From: Terriglobus aquaticus
GTDB taxonomy: Bacteria > Acidobacteriota > Terriglobia > Terriglobales > Acidobacteriaceae
Direction: 5' to 3'
Assembly: GCF_025685415.1 (NCBI RefSeq)
Contig: NZ_JAGSYB010000001.1
Span: forward strand, 3,596,001 to 3,660,000
DNA length: 64,000 nt
Shown: positions 17,407 to 26,546 of the stretch, in pieces
Position numbering within the stretch: the first letter of the stretch is position 1
Layout of the letters: each line of letters begins with the position of its first letter
Notes under the pieces: model-generated
What the model saw: the letters and a program-made list of their open reading frames with translations, nothing else
Told to the model about the DNA's origin: nothing
The model's database searches: none
Translations under genes and position numbers: made by a program

Positions 17407-18621
17407 ATGCGTATCGGCATCATGACTCGCGAGTATCCGCCCCATGTGTACGGCGGTGCCGGTGTCCACGTGGAGTACCTGAGCCGCGAGCTCGCGAAAC
17501 GCGCAGAGGTCGAGGTGTACTGCTGGGGCGAGCAGGAGTCGCCCGAAACGAATCCGAATGTGCATGGTCAGCAGCCGTGGAGCGAGATCACGGAAGGCAC
17601 CGAAGGCAAGTTCAAAGCCGCGCTCGAAGCGCTGAGCCTGAATCTGACCCAGGTGAAGGCGCTGGAAGGCATCGACGTCGTCCACACGCATACCTGGTAC
17701 GTGAGCATGGCGGGCTTTCTGGCGCGCAAGCTCTACAACATTCCCTTTGTGCTCACGACCCATTCCTTGGAACCGCTGCGCGCCTGGAAGGCCGAGCAAC
17801 TGGGCACCGGCTATGCCATGAGCAGTTGGATGGAGCGCACCGCGATCCTGGACGCGGATGCCGTGATCGCTGTGAGCGAAGGCACCAAGAAAGACATCCT
17901 GAAGGCGTATCCGGAGATTCACCCTGAGCGCATTCACGTGATCTACAACGGCATCGATCTGGACGAGTACCAGAAGACCGAGGCCAAGGATGCGCTGATC
18001 AAGCACGGCGTCGATCCGGATGTGCCCTACGTGCTGTTTGTGGGCCGCATCACCCGGCAAAAGGGAGTCACGCACCTGGTCGATGCGATCCAGTACCTGC
18101 CCAAGGACACGCAGGTCGTCCTGTGCGCCGGCGCGCCCGATACACCGGAGATTGCGCAGGAGATGCGGGAGCTGGTCGCCAAGGCGAAAAGCATCAATCC
18201 GCGCGTGACATGGATCGAAGCCATGGTCGCGAAGCAGGAGGCGATCCAGCTTTACAGCAACTGCGCCGTGTTCTGCTGCCCCAGCGTGTACGAGCCGTTC
18301 GGCATCATCAACCTGGAAGCGATGGCCTGCCGCGCGCCCGTGGTGGCCAGCGCCACGGGCGGCATTCTTGAGGTGGTGGTCGATGACGAAACCGGCTACC
18401 TGGTTCCGTTTGCGCAGGACCCGACGACCAGCTTCCCGGAGCATCCGGAACAGTTTGCGAAGGACCTTGCAGCCAAGCTGAACGATCTGCTGGCGGATCC
18501 TGACAAGGCCAAGCGCTTCGGCGAAGCCGGCCGCAAACGCGTAGAAGCCAAATTCAGTTGGAGTGCCATCGCCGAACAGACGCTGGCACTGTACGAAAAG
18601 CTAGTTGCCGTTCGAAGCTAG
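17407..18621 (+). CDS. glgA: Glycogen synthase / ADP-glucose glycosyltransferase, GT4 actinobacterial type
   Basis: 404 residues with AAAGGAG ahead of the ATG. A GT-B glycosyltransferase of the actinobacterial glgA/glgM group: N-terminus TREYPPHVYGGAGVHVEYL, VDVVHTHTWY-like segment near residue 95, VGRITRQKGVTHL at the start of the second Rossmann domain, and the E-x7-E element in YEPFGIINLEAM with CRAPVVASATGGILEVV. It is shorter than the GT5 enzyme of E. coli. In mycobacteria the homologue uses ADP-glucose to make maltose 1-phosphate for the GlgE route, so the acceptor (glycogen or glucose 1-phosphate) is open. No other glg gene is in the window. Confidence 0.88.
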   Translation: MRIGIMTREYPPHVYGGAGVHVEYLSRELAKRAEVEVYCWGEQESPETNPNVHGQQPWSEITEGTEGKFKAALEALSLNLTQVKALEGIDVVHTHTWYVSMAGFLARKLYNIPFVLTTHSLEPLRAWKAEQLGTGYAMSSWMERTAILDADAVIAVSEGTKKDILKAYPEIHPERIHVIYNGIDLDEYQKTEAKDALIKHGVDPDVPYVLFVGRITRQKGVTHLVDAIQYLPKDTQVVLCAGAPDTPEIAQEMRELVAKAKSINPRVTWIEAMVAKQEAIQLYSNCAVFCCPSVYEPFGIINLEAMACRAPVVASATGGILEVVVDDETGYLVPFAQDPTTSFPEHPEQFAKDLAAKLNDLLADPDKAKRFGEAGRKRVEAKFSWSAIAEQTLALYEKLVAVRS

Positions 18622-18726
18622 ACGGCTAGCGGACTCACGATCCGCTTCCGCCACCTTAGTGATCAGTGAAGACGGTGCATCGCGTAGAAGCACGGCCGCG
18701 ACCCGATTTCGCTGAGCTGAGAAGCT

Positions 18727-19848
18727 TCAATGCCGCGGTGCGTAGCCCTGCCACACGTATTCCAGCGCTTCGGGCAGCGTCTGTTCGCGCACGGCCCGGT
18801 CCACGTGGACGGCGTTCTGTGCAAACACGAACTGGTAGTGGTAGCCCTTTGCAGCCAGGGCGCGCGCTAGATTTTCGTTGGCCAGAACCCAGTCGTGCAT
18901 GCCGTCGCGCATCGCGTTCGGGTTCAGCAGGTCGCGATCGCCAACCTCCATCCAGATGCGGATAGGCTTGCGCGGCGTGTCCGCAATCAGGTGTTCGGGG
19001 AAGGCCCAGGCGCCGTGGGGCGTTCGCGGATTGCTCGGCCACTGCTGGTTGATCCATGTGCCGGAGTAGCTGAGCACGCGGTGGTACCACTCCGGGTGAT
19101 ACCACGCCATGATCAGCGCGGCCGCCCCGCCGGAGCTGTTCCCCATGGTCACCCGACCATTCGGATCGCGAGTCAATCGCACGTGGAAGCGCTTCTCCAC
19201 CTCGGGCACGACCTCGTGCTCAATGAACTCGGCGTACTTCCCGCTCATGGTGTCGTACTCCAGGCCGCGCTCGCTGCCCTGCGCGTCTCCACCGCCGTTC
19301 TGGATCGAAACGGCGGCGACGGCGGGAATGCGGTGCTGCGCGATGAGCGAGTCCAGCGCGGGAAATAAGAGGCGGTCCGGGCCGTCCGCGGTCACGATCC
19401 ACGGCAGTTCCGTACCAGGCTTGTAGTTCGCCGGCAGATACACCGTGACGCTGCGCGTGTACGGCGCGGGGTGACTCGTCGTCACCACCAGCTTGGCCGG
19501 ATCAGAAGGATTTGGCTTGCCAAACGTTCCCGGCTCGCGCGCAATGCCGGGGTAGAACTTGCTGTCGGCCGAGTTCATGGTGAACTCCTGCACCGTGCCG
19601 CGTGGAACCGCCGGCCCGGGCTTCATCTCCGGCGCGGCAGGGTGCGTCGGACCGATGATGAAATTGCCATCCACGCGCGGAGAGGGGAATGTACCGTCGG
19701 GCAGATCGCGTGCCTGCACGTACCCCGCCGCATGTGGTTGGCGCGCTGGTGGCGTAGACGGCGCTGCTGCCGGAGCAGGCGCCTGGGCCTGCACCACCGC
19801 GGCAAAACACAGCGACACCCAAGGAAGCACACGGCGCAAACGGATCAT
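18727..19848 (-). CDS. Secreted esterase (esterase D / feruloyl esterase-like alpha/beta hydrolase)
   Basis: 373 residues. A signal peptide ends near VQAQA; an Ala/Pro linker follows. The hydrolase fold shows the nucleophile elbow GNSSGG, a likely acid in EVGDRDLLNPN and the catalytic His in NAVHVDRAV. YTRSVTVYLPANYKPGTELPW is typical of PF00756 esterases such as feruloyl or enterochelin esterases. Acting outside the cytoplasm, it could remove ester groups from plant polysaccharides, in line with nearby glycosidases. It converges with glgA and lies 84 bases downstream of the MFS gene on the same strand. Confidence 0.82.
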   Translation of the reverse strand: MIRLRRVLPWVSLCFAAVVQAQAPAPAAAPSTPPARQPHAAGYVQARDLPDGTFPSPRVDGNFIIGPTHPAAPEMKPGPAVPRGTVQEFTMNSADSKFYPGIAREPGTFGKPNPSDPAKLVVTTSHPAPYTRSVTVYLPANYKPGTELPWIVTADGPDRLLFPALDSLIAQHRIPAVAAVSIQNGGGDAQGSERGLEYDTMSGKYAEFIEHEVVPEVEKRFHVRLTRDPNGRVTMGNSSGGAAALIMAWYHPEWYHRVLSYSGTWINQQWPSNPRTPHGAWAFPEHLIADTPRKPIRIWMEVGDRDLLNPNAMRDGMHDWVLANENLARALAAKGYHYQFVFAQNAVHVDRAVREQTLPEALEYVWQGYAPRH

Positions 19849-19932
19849 GAAACCTCTCGTTCGCGAAGTATACGAGTACCGAGCAGGCCTCGTGCGCAGC
19901 GTACGGGAGCCCTCGCTCCACGAGTGGCGCGA

Positions 19933-21648
19933 TCAGGACGCGGCTTGCACTTCTTTGGCGTACACCTGGTGTGTGACACGTGGCGACTCGTCGCCTTTGT
20001 GCATCGAGCGCACAGTCTGCAGGAGCGTGGCATCGGCGGTGGTCATGCGCTCGCGGCTGCGCAGGTACTCCAGCCAGCTTTCCATCACGAAGCTTTCTTC
20101 CAGCCGCTCCGGGTCGTTGCCGTCGCGGAAGACGCCCCACCGGATCGCGCCCGACCGCAGCCGAACGTCGCGCAACTGGTGAATCGCGTGCACGAACTCG
20201 TTGTAGCGCTCGGTGGGCACGGAGTAATCCACCAGGATGCGCACCGGCCCATCCTCCGGCTGCGGCTCCAGCTCCAGGTGCGGCACCGGCCGCTTCCACT
20301 GGTAGGGCGACAGGTCCGGAACCGTGCCACGCATCACGTGCAGGCGCAAGGTCAGCGGCAGCGATACGGCCATCGTGGCAGCGCTGGCGCACATGGCAAC
20401 CTTCACCGACGAATGTTCGGCAACGTAACCCCACACCACCGAACCGATCGCCAGCCCGCCCTGGAACACCATCTGGTACATGCCGAGAGCGCGCGCCTGC
20501 ACCCACCCCGGCGCGTTCAACTGCACACTCACGTTTAGCGAGCTCATGGTGCACACCCACGCAAAGCCGCCTGCAATCAGAAACAGGATGATAGGCCAGG
20601 TGGTGCGCGCGAAGGCCAGCACCAGCAGCGTGCTGATGTACTGCGCGCTGGATGCCGCAAGAATCTGGTCATAGGTGAATCGTGCCCGCACCCTGGGCAG
20701 CAGAAACGCCGCAAGCACCGCGCCCAGCCCCATGGATCCGTTCAAAATGCCGTAGCCCAGCGCGCCCTGCCCCAGGTGACGGTGCGCAACCACCGCTAGC
20801 AGCGACCAGACCGCGGCCACTGAAAACGTGAACAGAAACGCGCGAACAAACGTCGCCTGCAGCACCGGCGAGTAGCGCAGGAACCGGAAGCCTGTTTCCA
20901 CCGATCCCATCAGCCGTTCCGCTGGCAGCGCCGACCGGAACAGCGGCTGCCGCTTCCACACGTACAGCACCCAGATCACCGCCGCGAACGAGGCCGCGTT
21001 CAAGGCAAAGGTCCACCCAGCCCCGGTCGTTTCGTGGATGAAGGCTGCCATCAGCAGGCCGCCGAGCGCCGGACCCACCGCACGCGCCAGGTTGTTGCTG
21101 GCGCTGGCCAGCGCCACCGCATTCGGCAGTTCGCTACGCGGAATCAGCTCCGGCACAATCGCCTGCCAGGCAGGATTGTTCATCGCCGACCCGATATTCA
21201 TCAGGAACGTGAGCAGCAACAACCACACCGGACCAATTACGCCCGTGAAGGCAAGTACCGCCAGCAGCGCCACCGCGGCCATTTGCCATGCCTGCCAGAA
21301 CAGCAGCAGGCGGCGCCGGTCAAAGATGTCGGCGGTCGCTCCGGCAAAGATGCCGAGCAACAGCACTGGAGCGCTTGCCGCGGTTTGCATCAGCGCGATC
21401 AGCAGTGGCGATCCCGTGAGCGCGGTCATCAGCCACGTGCCGCTGGTGTCCTGCATCCACGTGCCTAGGTTTGACACGGTGGACGCGATCCAGCGATCGC
21501 GAAAAAGCGGATACCGCAGCGGAGCGAAACCGCTGGCCCGCGTCGTGGCGGGTGAAACAGACGGCGTTGCCTCCGGAGCGGATGGATTCGGCGAGATTGC
21601 AGCGGAACTCTGCCCCTGCTCCACGGTCTGATCGGAAGAGTTCACCAC
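19933..21648 (-). CDS. MFS exporter (MFS_3 / EntS-like) with C-terminal monooxygenase-like domain
   Basis: 571 residues; GTG start at 21648 or 21645, no strong ribosome site. After about 45 disordered Ser/Pro residues come 12 predicted membrane segments with FRDRWIASTVSNLGTWMQ and TADIFDRRRLL, the pattern of the PF05977 family (enterobactin exporter EntS and relatives). The last 110 residues (from about 460) are soluble: VRILVDYSVPTERYNEFVHAIHQL and ESFVMESWLEYLRSRERMT look like the dimeric alpha-beta barrel of antibiotic-biosynthesis monooxygenases. Such fusions are known in this family and their purpose is unclear. Substrate unknown; drug or siderophore export is a family-level guess. Confidence 0.85.
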   Translation of the reverse strand: MVNSSDQTVEQGQSSAAISPNPSAPEATPSVSPATTRASGFAPLRYPLFRDRWIASTVSNLGTWMQDTSGTWLMTALTGSPLLIALMQTAASAPVLLLGIFAGATADIFDRRRLLLFWQAWQMAAVALLAVLAFTGVIGPVWLLLLTFLMNIGSAMNNPAWQAIVPELIPRSELPNAVALASASNNLARAVGPALGGLLMAAFIHETTGAGWTFALNAASFAAVIWVLYVWKRQPLFRSALPAERLMGSVETGFRFLRYSPVLQATFVRAFLFTFSVAAVWSLLAVVAHRHLGQGALGYGILNGSMGLGAVLAAFLLPRVRARFTYDQILAASSAQYISTLLVLAFARTTWPIILFLIAGGFAWVCTMSSLNVSVQLNAPGWVQARALGMYQMVFQGGLAIGSVVWGYVAEHSSVKVAMCASAATMAVSLPLTLRLHVMRGTVPDLSPYQWKRPVPHLELEPQPEDGPVRILVDYSVPTERYNEFVHAIHQLRDVRLRSGAIRWGVFRDGNDPERLEESFVMESWLEYLRSRERMTTADATLLQTVRSMHKGDESPRVTHQVYAKEVQAAS

Positions 21649-21826
21649 TCACAGGGTAGCAACCGGCTCCTACGGGTCAGCCCAGCCCCGCAAAGGCGCG
21701 AGAAGTGCGCGCTGCCTATTGACGAAGCAGGTCTGCCATCCTGCGACGCCATGCCCGCACCTGGGGAAAACACCAGGGACAAAGCATCGATCTATGTTCC
21801 ATGTTCTTGCTGGGAGCGCGGGAGCC

Positions 21827-22192
21827 ATGCACAACACGCCGGAGCAGATAGCGAGAGACCGGAACGTTCTTCGCGAACGGGCAAGCGGCAGTAACTTTGG
21901 ATCGCAGCCACGGCTTGAACGGCCTGTGTTGCACGGGAACGTGGACCGGGTTCATCCACCGACGAACTTCCATTTCCCCTATTGGGTGAGCCGGCCCACA
22001 CCGTACCAGGCCTGCGACGAGAACGGCCGCGAGCACTTCTGCGGAGGGGTTCTACAGGCCGATCAGGTCGTCTGGCTGCAGCAGCCCCTGCACGAGGCCA
22101 AAGCCTCGCGCCGCGTGATGGCGTTCACGCCGTCGGCTGGTCTCATCCGGCTGGAGTCTCGGCGCCTCGCCGGGATCCGCCGACCGGTCTGA
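21827..22192 (+). CDS. Small hypothetical protein
   Basis: 121 residues if started at the ATG at 21827 (GGGAG lies 11 bases ahead); the frame is open from 21719 and another ATG lies at 21794. No family recognised. The product has RERASGSNFGSQPRLERPV, a Cys in YQACDENGREHFCGG and an ordinary-looking end with SRRVMAFTPSAGLIRLESR. It has no signal peptide or membrane segment. The bases from 21649 to 21826 between it and the MFS gene hold nothing else I can name. A competing frame on the other strand (21716-22036) looks less protein-like. Moderate confidence that it is expressed. Confidence 0.45.
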   Translation: MHNTPEQIARDRNVLRERASGSNFGSQPRLERPVLHGNVDRVHPPTNFHFPYWVSRPTPYQACDENGREHFCGGVLQADQVVWLQQPLHEAKASRRVMAFTPSAGLIRLESRRLAGIRRPV

Positions 22193-22271
22193 CCTTCGTT
22201 ACCTTAAGCCAGACCTCGAACCCGCGCGTAAGGCGGCCAAGGCTGCCCAGCCCGCCGCGTCCGCTCCGGCC

Positions 22272-23072
22272 TTATTGGATCGGGCGCGCTTGCATCGCCA
22301 GCAGGGAATCGATCCGATGCGACACGGCCTGGAGCTCCGCGGAAGCCTGCCGCAGGTGCTCGCTTCCGCCACTGCGACACGCGCGGATGCCTGCTTCCAG
22401 ATGCTGCTGAACCTCGTACAGAGGGAGCTGAACCTGTTCCAGCAGCGTGTCCAGCAGCGCCTGCGAGGTGCTGACAAACACTTCATGGTGCCAGCTCTCC
22501 TGTTCCGACAGGTTGAGAAATGCGCTTCCAACCAGGGTGGCAAGCACCAGCAGCGTTCTGTACTTCGACACGCCGATGATCCCCGCGTCGCTGTGGTTCA
22601 GGATCCAAAGCGTTCCCCGAAGCTTGCCCGCGGACCACGGCGCGGTGATCCCGTGGGCAAAGCTTTCGCCGCCGGATCCCGCCGGAAGCCAACTGTTGGG
22701 CACCTGGAACAGTTTCGGGCGGTCGTCCGCAATCGCCACCGCGCAGGCGCTCTGCGCACGTGGCACGTCGACACCAGATAGCGCCTCGCAGGTGCCAGAC
22801 GCGACGACCACGGGCAGGCAGTCCGCCGGAACCAGCTCTCCATCACGCTCCATGCAGATGCCGGCGGCGTCCGCGCCGCACAGGTGCCGCGCCACGTCCG
22901 TCAGCGGCCGCAGGAGCCGCCCGGGGTCGGTGGCCATCCGGTTCGCCATAAACCGAAGCAGCGACAGGATGCTGGTGAGAGACGGATCCGAATCGAAGCT
23001 GGAGGTGGTGAGGTGCTCCTGAACTTCGCGCACAACGAAATGGGGGGTAGGTTCGCTGGGGAGGATTCGCAT
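22272..23072 (-). CDS. GAF-domain protein
   Basis: 266 residues, ATG at 23072 after GGAAG. Residues about 45-190 resemble a GAF sensor domain: a helix (LLRFMANRMATDPGRLLRPLTDV), ARHLCGADAAGICMERDGELVPA, and a strand-rich part ending RGTLWILNHSDAG with FDSDP-like acidic segments. The C-terminal 60 residues are helical and Gln/Leu-rich (LLDTLLEQVQLPLYEVQQHLEAG), likely a coiled coil. There is no histidine kinase ATPase or GGDEF domain after it, so it is a stand-alone sensor or adaptor. It diverges from the GT87 gene across 293 bases, which should contain both promoters; I see no other feature there. Confidence 0.7.
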   Translation of the reverse strand: MRILPSEPTPHFVVREVQEHLTTSSFDSDPSLTSILSLLRFMANRMATDPGRLLRPLTDVARHLCGADAAGICMERDGELVPADCLPVVVASGTCEALSGVDVPRAQSACAVAIADDRPKLFQVPNSWLPAGSGGESFAHGITAPWSAGKLRGTLWILNHSDAGIIGVSKYRTLLVLATLVGSAFLNLSEQESWHHEVFVSTSQALLDTLLEQVQLPLYEVQQHLEAGIRACRSGGSEHLRQASAELQAVSHRIDSLLAMQARPIQ

Positions 23073-23365
23073 AGCACTTCCGTGGTATGCACGAAGACTT
23101 CCAGCGCGGCTTAGCGGGTTCTAATGTCGGGCGGTACCGCTCTCATCGTGTCGCAACGTGATTGAGCTCCAATTAGCAACGCGCGCTCCCGCTGCGCCAA
23201 AGCATCCCAACTGTATGGTTCGGTGTGCGAGAATCCCCAGATGGTTCCGCGCGCAGCCGCAAGACCCAAGCCCGGTCAACTCGCCCCGGAGGCGACGATG
23301 AGAGCTGGTGGACTTCCGTGGCCGCACGCGTCTCGAAACGAACCTACCCGCGGGCGTAACAAAGC

Positions 23366-24718
23366 ATGACAGTCAACAATGGTCAGCAGCATCTCGCAGG
23401 TTCAGCCGTATCTCCCAAGGTAAAGCGGAGCCGCGAGCTTCAGGTAGCACTCGTGTTGCTTCTCTTCACGCTCTTCGGGGTGGTGCGGCACCTGCACTAC
23501 ACGGCCATTGGCGAAGACCTGTCTTCGTCCTATGTGGGCTGCCGCCTGCTGGCCGAAGGACAGGGCTCTCATCTGTATAGCCACGATCCCCAGGTCTTCA
23601 GCAAAGTCCTTGACCCCGTTTGGAACGAAACGGCGGACAGGGCGCAGTTTGCACCCCTTTCACGGCTTCATCCCTATGTTCAAACGCCGCTCTGGGCATG
23701 GTCGCTGGAACCCCTGTGCATGCACACGACGTTCCCGCAGTTCTGCGACGTGTTCCTGGTTCTGGTGATGCTCTCGCTTGCGGGCATGATCTGGCTGGTG
23801 GTGCGCTACTGGGCACCAAGCCTGTTCCACCCCGGCTGGGTCGCGTTGCTGTGCGTGGCCTGGATCCTGACCGAGCCGTTCAAATACGCTCTGTTCCTGA
23901 CCCAGACGCACCCGCTCTACCTCTTCCTCACGGTGCTCGCGCTGGTTCTGGCGCGCCGCGGCTTCCCAGTGTGGGCGGGCATCTGCCTGGCCGTTGCCGC
24001 CGCTGTAAAGATCACGCCCGCTTTCCTGCTGCTGTACTGGCTGATGGTCCGGCAGCGCAGGGCGGCGGTGAGCTTTGTGGCGGCTTCAGCGGTGCTCACG
24101 ATACTGATCGTGGTGACTACCGGGCCGTCGATGTTTTTTATGTACCTGCAGGAGTTGTCGTGGGTGTCGAACGTGCTGCTGGTCGCGTTCAACAACCAGT
24201 CGCTCGCCGCTTTCCTTGCCACGGTCATGCATCCCGAGCTGCGGAACGAGGTGATCGACTGGCGCATCCACGCGCTGGCGCCATGGGTCAAATGGATCTC
24301 CCTGCTGTTGAGCGTGGGCATCACCGTGCTGGGTGGATGGCTGGATCGTCGCAACGGCCTCATTGCTTTGCGACCGCACGGCGAGTCGGAACCGCCGCCA
24401 TACGGGGCCGTGCTGGCGATGCTGGCAGCTACGCTGCTGGCACCCATCGCATGGAGCCACTACTACATCGTTCTGCTGGTGCCGGCGGCGTTGCTGCTGG
24501 ACCAGAGAAGGGCGCAGCGCGCGCCGCTGTACCTGGCGTGTGCCGCTGCCATCTTCGTCCTGAACGTGTATCCGGTGGCCTACCGGGCTATCGCTAACCA
24601 GGCAAGTTCGTTTTCGATTCTGCGGGCTCAGTTCGATGCAGGCCTAATTGCGATGGGGGCCATGGTGCTGCTGAGCACGCAGGCGCGAGCTTTCGACCAT
24701 GCGCGGAGTTCAGGCTGA
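23366..24718 (+). CDS. GT87-family membrane glycosyltransferase
   Basis: 450 residues. An integral membrane protein with about ten hydrophobic segments. The pattern fits GT-C glycosyltransferases of family 87 (PF09594): an Asp early in the first outer loop (AIGEDLSSSYVG), YVQTPLWAWSLEP, QTHPLYLFLTVLALVLARRGFPVWAGICLAVAAAVKITP broken over helices, FNNQSLAAF and a late SHYYIVLLVPA. Such enzymes use polyprenyl-phosphate sugars, for example mannose, in cell-surface glycan assembly. No other glycan genes are adjacent, so the substrate cannot be told from context. Confidence 0.82.
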   Translation: MTVNNGQQHLAGSAVSPKVKRSRELQVALVLLLFTLFGVVRHLHYTAIGEDLSSSYVGCRLLAEGQGSHLYSHDPQVFSKVLDPVWNETADRAQFAPLSRLHPYVQTPLWAWSLEPLCMHTTFPQFCDVFLVLVMLSLAGMIWLVVRYWAPSLFHPGWVALLCVAWILTEPFKYALFLTQTHPLYLFLTVLALVLARRGFPVWAGICLAVAAAVKITPAFLLLYWLMVRQRRAAVSFVAASAVLTILIVVTTGPSMFFMYLQELSWVSNVLLVAFNNQSLAAFLATVMHPELRNEVIDWRIHALAPWVKWISLLLSVGITVLGGWLDRRNGLIALRPHGESEPPPYGAVLAMLAATLLAPIAWSHYYIVLLVPAALLLDQRRAQRAPLYLACAAAIFVLNVYPVAYRAIANQASSFSILRAQFDAGLIAMGAMVLLSTQARAFDHARSSG

Positions 24719-24745
24719 CGTACACTCCTTGCACCCCTAGCTGTC

Positions 24746-25339
24746 TCAGCCGCGGGCGCGCTCGTAGTGGAAGTGCAGTTCCTGCGCGCTTTGAACGGGC
24801 GTGCCGTTGCGTTTGGCTGGTTGGAAAGTCCAGGTCTGGACCTTGGCGAGGACCTCCTGGTCAATTGCCGGGGTGAGGCCTTCCATTAGTGTCAGCTTGG
24901 AGATCTTCCCCGCTTCGTCAATCACCGCTTCCAGAACAACGTCGCCCTGCTGCCCGGGAGAGAGGGTGCTGAGGTCCGGCTGCGGCGACGGGTAGAAGCG
25001 AACGAGCGCGATAGAGATGTCGCCCTGGCCCAGCCCGCTAAGCTGGCTGGAGCCGGTGCCTTTCTCCGCGCTGGTCTGGTCGGTGCTGGGCTTCGTCGTT
25101 GGGATGGGTGGCCTGGGCTTAGTCACGTTCGGCTTCTTCGCTTCCACGGGCCGCGTCGTCTGCGCGCGCTGGTCCGCCGCGGAGCCGGGGCTGTAATACG
25201 TGAGCAGGTGCAGACCGGATGCGGTGCCCGGAAGTTTGTAGGGCGCGATCGACGGGGCGTGCTGGATGGTGACCAACAATAGCGCGGCCGCGCTGAGGTG
25301 CGCTGCAAGGGAGAGAATCATTCCGCGCGGCTGTTGCAT
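24746..25339 (-). CDS. TonB-family protein (C-terminal TonB domain)
   Basis: 197 residues, GGAGG seven bases ahead of the ATG at 25339. An N-terminal membrane helix (LSLAAHLSAAALLLVTI), a Lys/Pro/Thr-rich spacer (KPNVTKPRPPIPTTKPS) and a C-terminal TonB-like domain (GDVVLEAVIDEAGKISKLTLMEG, VLAKVQTWTFQPAKRNGTPV). The protein should span the periplasm and pass energy to outer-membrane receptors, or act in another TonB-like role. No exbB, exbD or TonB-dependent receptor is nearby. It lies 172 bases downstream of a second TonB-like gene on the same strand; the gap lacks a clear terminator. Confidence 0.85.
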   Translation of the reverse strand: MQQPRGMILSLAAHLSAAALLLVTIQHAPSIAPYKLPGTASGLHLLTYYSPGSAADQRAQTTRPVEAKKPNVTKPRPPIPTTKPSTDQTSAEKGTGSSQLSGLGQGDISIALVRFYPSPQPDLSTLSPGQQGDVVLEAVIDEAGKISKLTLMEGLTPAIDQEVLAKVQTWTFQPAKRNGTPVQSAQELHFHYERARG

Positions 25340-25511
25340 TGCTGCACACCTCCAGATGGGACAAGTATCTGACGATCTGGTATTGCATTGGTGAAATCTT
25401 GCCAGAGGCTTCGGATCGACCTCTTACAGGTGATTCAACCGACCAGTGACCCGAAGCGAAGCCAGCCGTGATGGCAGGCGTCGTGGAGGCTCCGCGTGAA
25501 TCGGGAATGGC

Positions 25512-26246
25512 TCAACCGCCGAAGGTGAAGTTGACCGTGACGGTCGTCTCCACCTCGGTGGGTTCACCGTTCAGCAGGTAGGGGTGGTAGCGCCACTGGC
25601 GGACGGCGTCCAGTGCGCTGGCGCGCAGCATTTCTGGACCGGAGACGACCTGCAGGCCCTCGCTGGTGCCTGCCTTGGAGATGATTGCGCGCAGCACAAC
25701 CGATCCGGAGACGTGTGCGGCCTTTGCGATTGCCGGGTAGGCAGGCGTTGTCTTGTTCAGCAGCGCACCGGCGGCGACGCCCGCCGAGATCGGGATGCGG
25801 GCCGGCTTCGGCTTCGGAGTGACAGGCGTGACCGCGACGGGGACGCTGGCGGTGTTCAGAGCGCTCATGACGCCGCCGTCGGAGCCGCTGCCGCCGCCCG
25901 TGGTTGAGCCCACGATGCCGGAGGTTGCGAATGTGGGTGGTGGCGGCTCGCGGTCGGTGCTGATCCTGGTTGGGATCTTGGGCGGCGCGACCATTGGGTT
26001 CAGCGGTGCGATGGTTTTGGCTGCTCGCACGGCCTGCACCGGTGCTGGTGGCGGGGCGGCGGGTGGTGGCGGCGGGGCGATCAGGGTTGCGGTGAGCGCG
26101 GTTCGGGGCAGCGCTTCCGGGTGCAGCAGAGGGATGAGGATGAGGGCGGTGAGGATGAGGAGGTTGAAGGCGAGCGTGGCAAACATCCAGTACCTGGACT
26201 TCGACTTCAGCTTGCCGGCGGACTCGACCAGCGCGGTTTCAAACAC
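25512..26246 (-). CDS. TonB-family energy transducer
   Basis: 244 residues, probably with a GTG start at 26246. One membrane helix near residues 20-42 (YWMFATLAFNLLILTALIL), a Pro-rich run (APPPPPAAPPPAP) and a flexible Gly/Ser section, then the TonB C-terminal domain (YPAIAKAAHVSGSVVLRAII, ALDAVRQWRYHPYLLNGEP, ending TVTVNFTFGG). The AVRQWRY..P pattern is the hallmark of these acidobacterial TonB proteins. With the shorter paralogue downstream it makes an orphan pair without ExbBD. Upstream lies a hairpin and three TAAGTTCT repeats that may be part of its leader. Confidence 0.87.
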   Translation of the reverse strand: MFETALVESAGKLKSKSRYWMFATLAFNLLILTALILIPLLHPEALPRTALTATLIAPPPPPAAPPPAPVQAVRAAKTIAPLNPMVAPPKIPTRISTDREPPPPTFATSGIVGSTTGGGSGSDGGVMSALNTASVPVAVTPVTPKPKPARIPISAGVAAGALLNKTTPAYPAIAKAAHVSGSVVLRAIISKAGTSEGLQVVSGPEMLRASALDAVRQWRYHPYLLNGEPTEVETTVTVNFTFGG

Positions 26247-26332
26247 GATGCAGACTCAATTCTGCGAGAGCAGGTGAGGCTAAGTTCTAGACACCGTAAG
26301 GATTGCTGTTGTTCCCCCCTCCCCCTACTGTT

Positions 26333-26359
26333 CTAAGTTCTTCTCGCAGAAGAACTTAG
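26333..26359. repeat. Perfect 12-base inverted repeat upstream of the TonB genes
   Basis: CTAAGTTCTTCT (26333-26344) and AGAAGAACTTAG (26348-26359) pair around CGC. The word TAAGTTCT also occurs at about 26281 and 26363, and a C/T-rich run (26310-26328) precedes. In the minus direction it lies 87 bases ahead of the TonB start, so it could be a leader hairpin, an operator, or the terminator of the gene to the right. Confidence 0.5.
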
Positions 26360-26404
26360 GTGTAAGTTCTTCTTTCCATTCAGGTTCCGCGCCAAAATCA
26401 GAAA

Positions 26405-26425
26405 AGCCAGCCGGGATGGCTGGCT
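26405..26425 (-). terminator. Probable terminator of the acyl-carrier-like gene
   Basis: AGCCAGCC (26405-26412) and GGCTGGCT (26418-26425) form a perfect 8-base stem with a 5-base loop. Read on the minus strand it is followed by TTTTCTGATTTT, a T-rich tail, about 120 bases after the stop of the gene at 26547. Confidence 0.6.
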
Positions 26426-26546
26426 CTGGGCTCTGCTTCTATTTTAGTTGATCGGGGTAAATAGGGCGCCAACTCTATCTTGTTCGGATTGAAAGACTTG
26501 GATGAGGTGACGCTTGACAGGTTTCGGGCATAGCGGAATCGAAGTG

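Noticed and set aside
24746-26246. A complete TonB-ExbB-ExbD system
   Set aside because: Only the two TonB-like genes are present; no exbB or exbD frame lies nearby.
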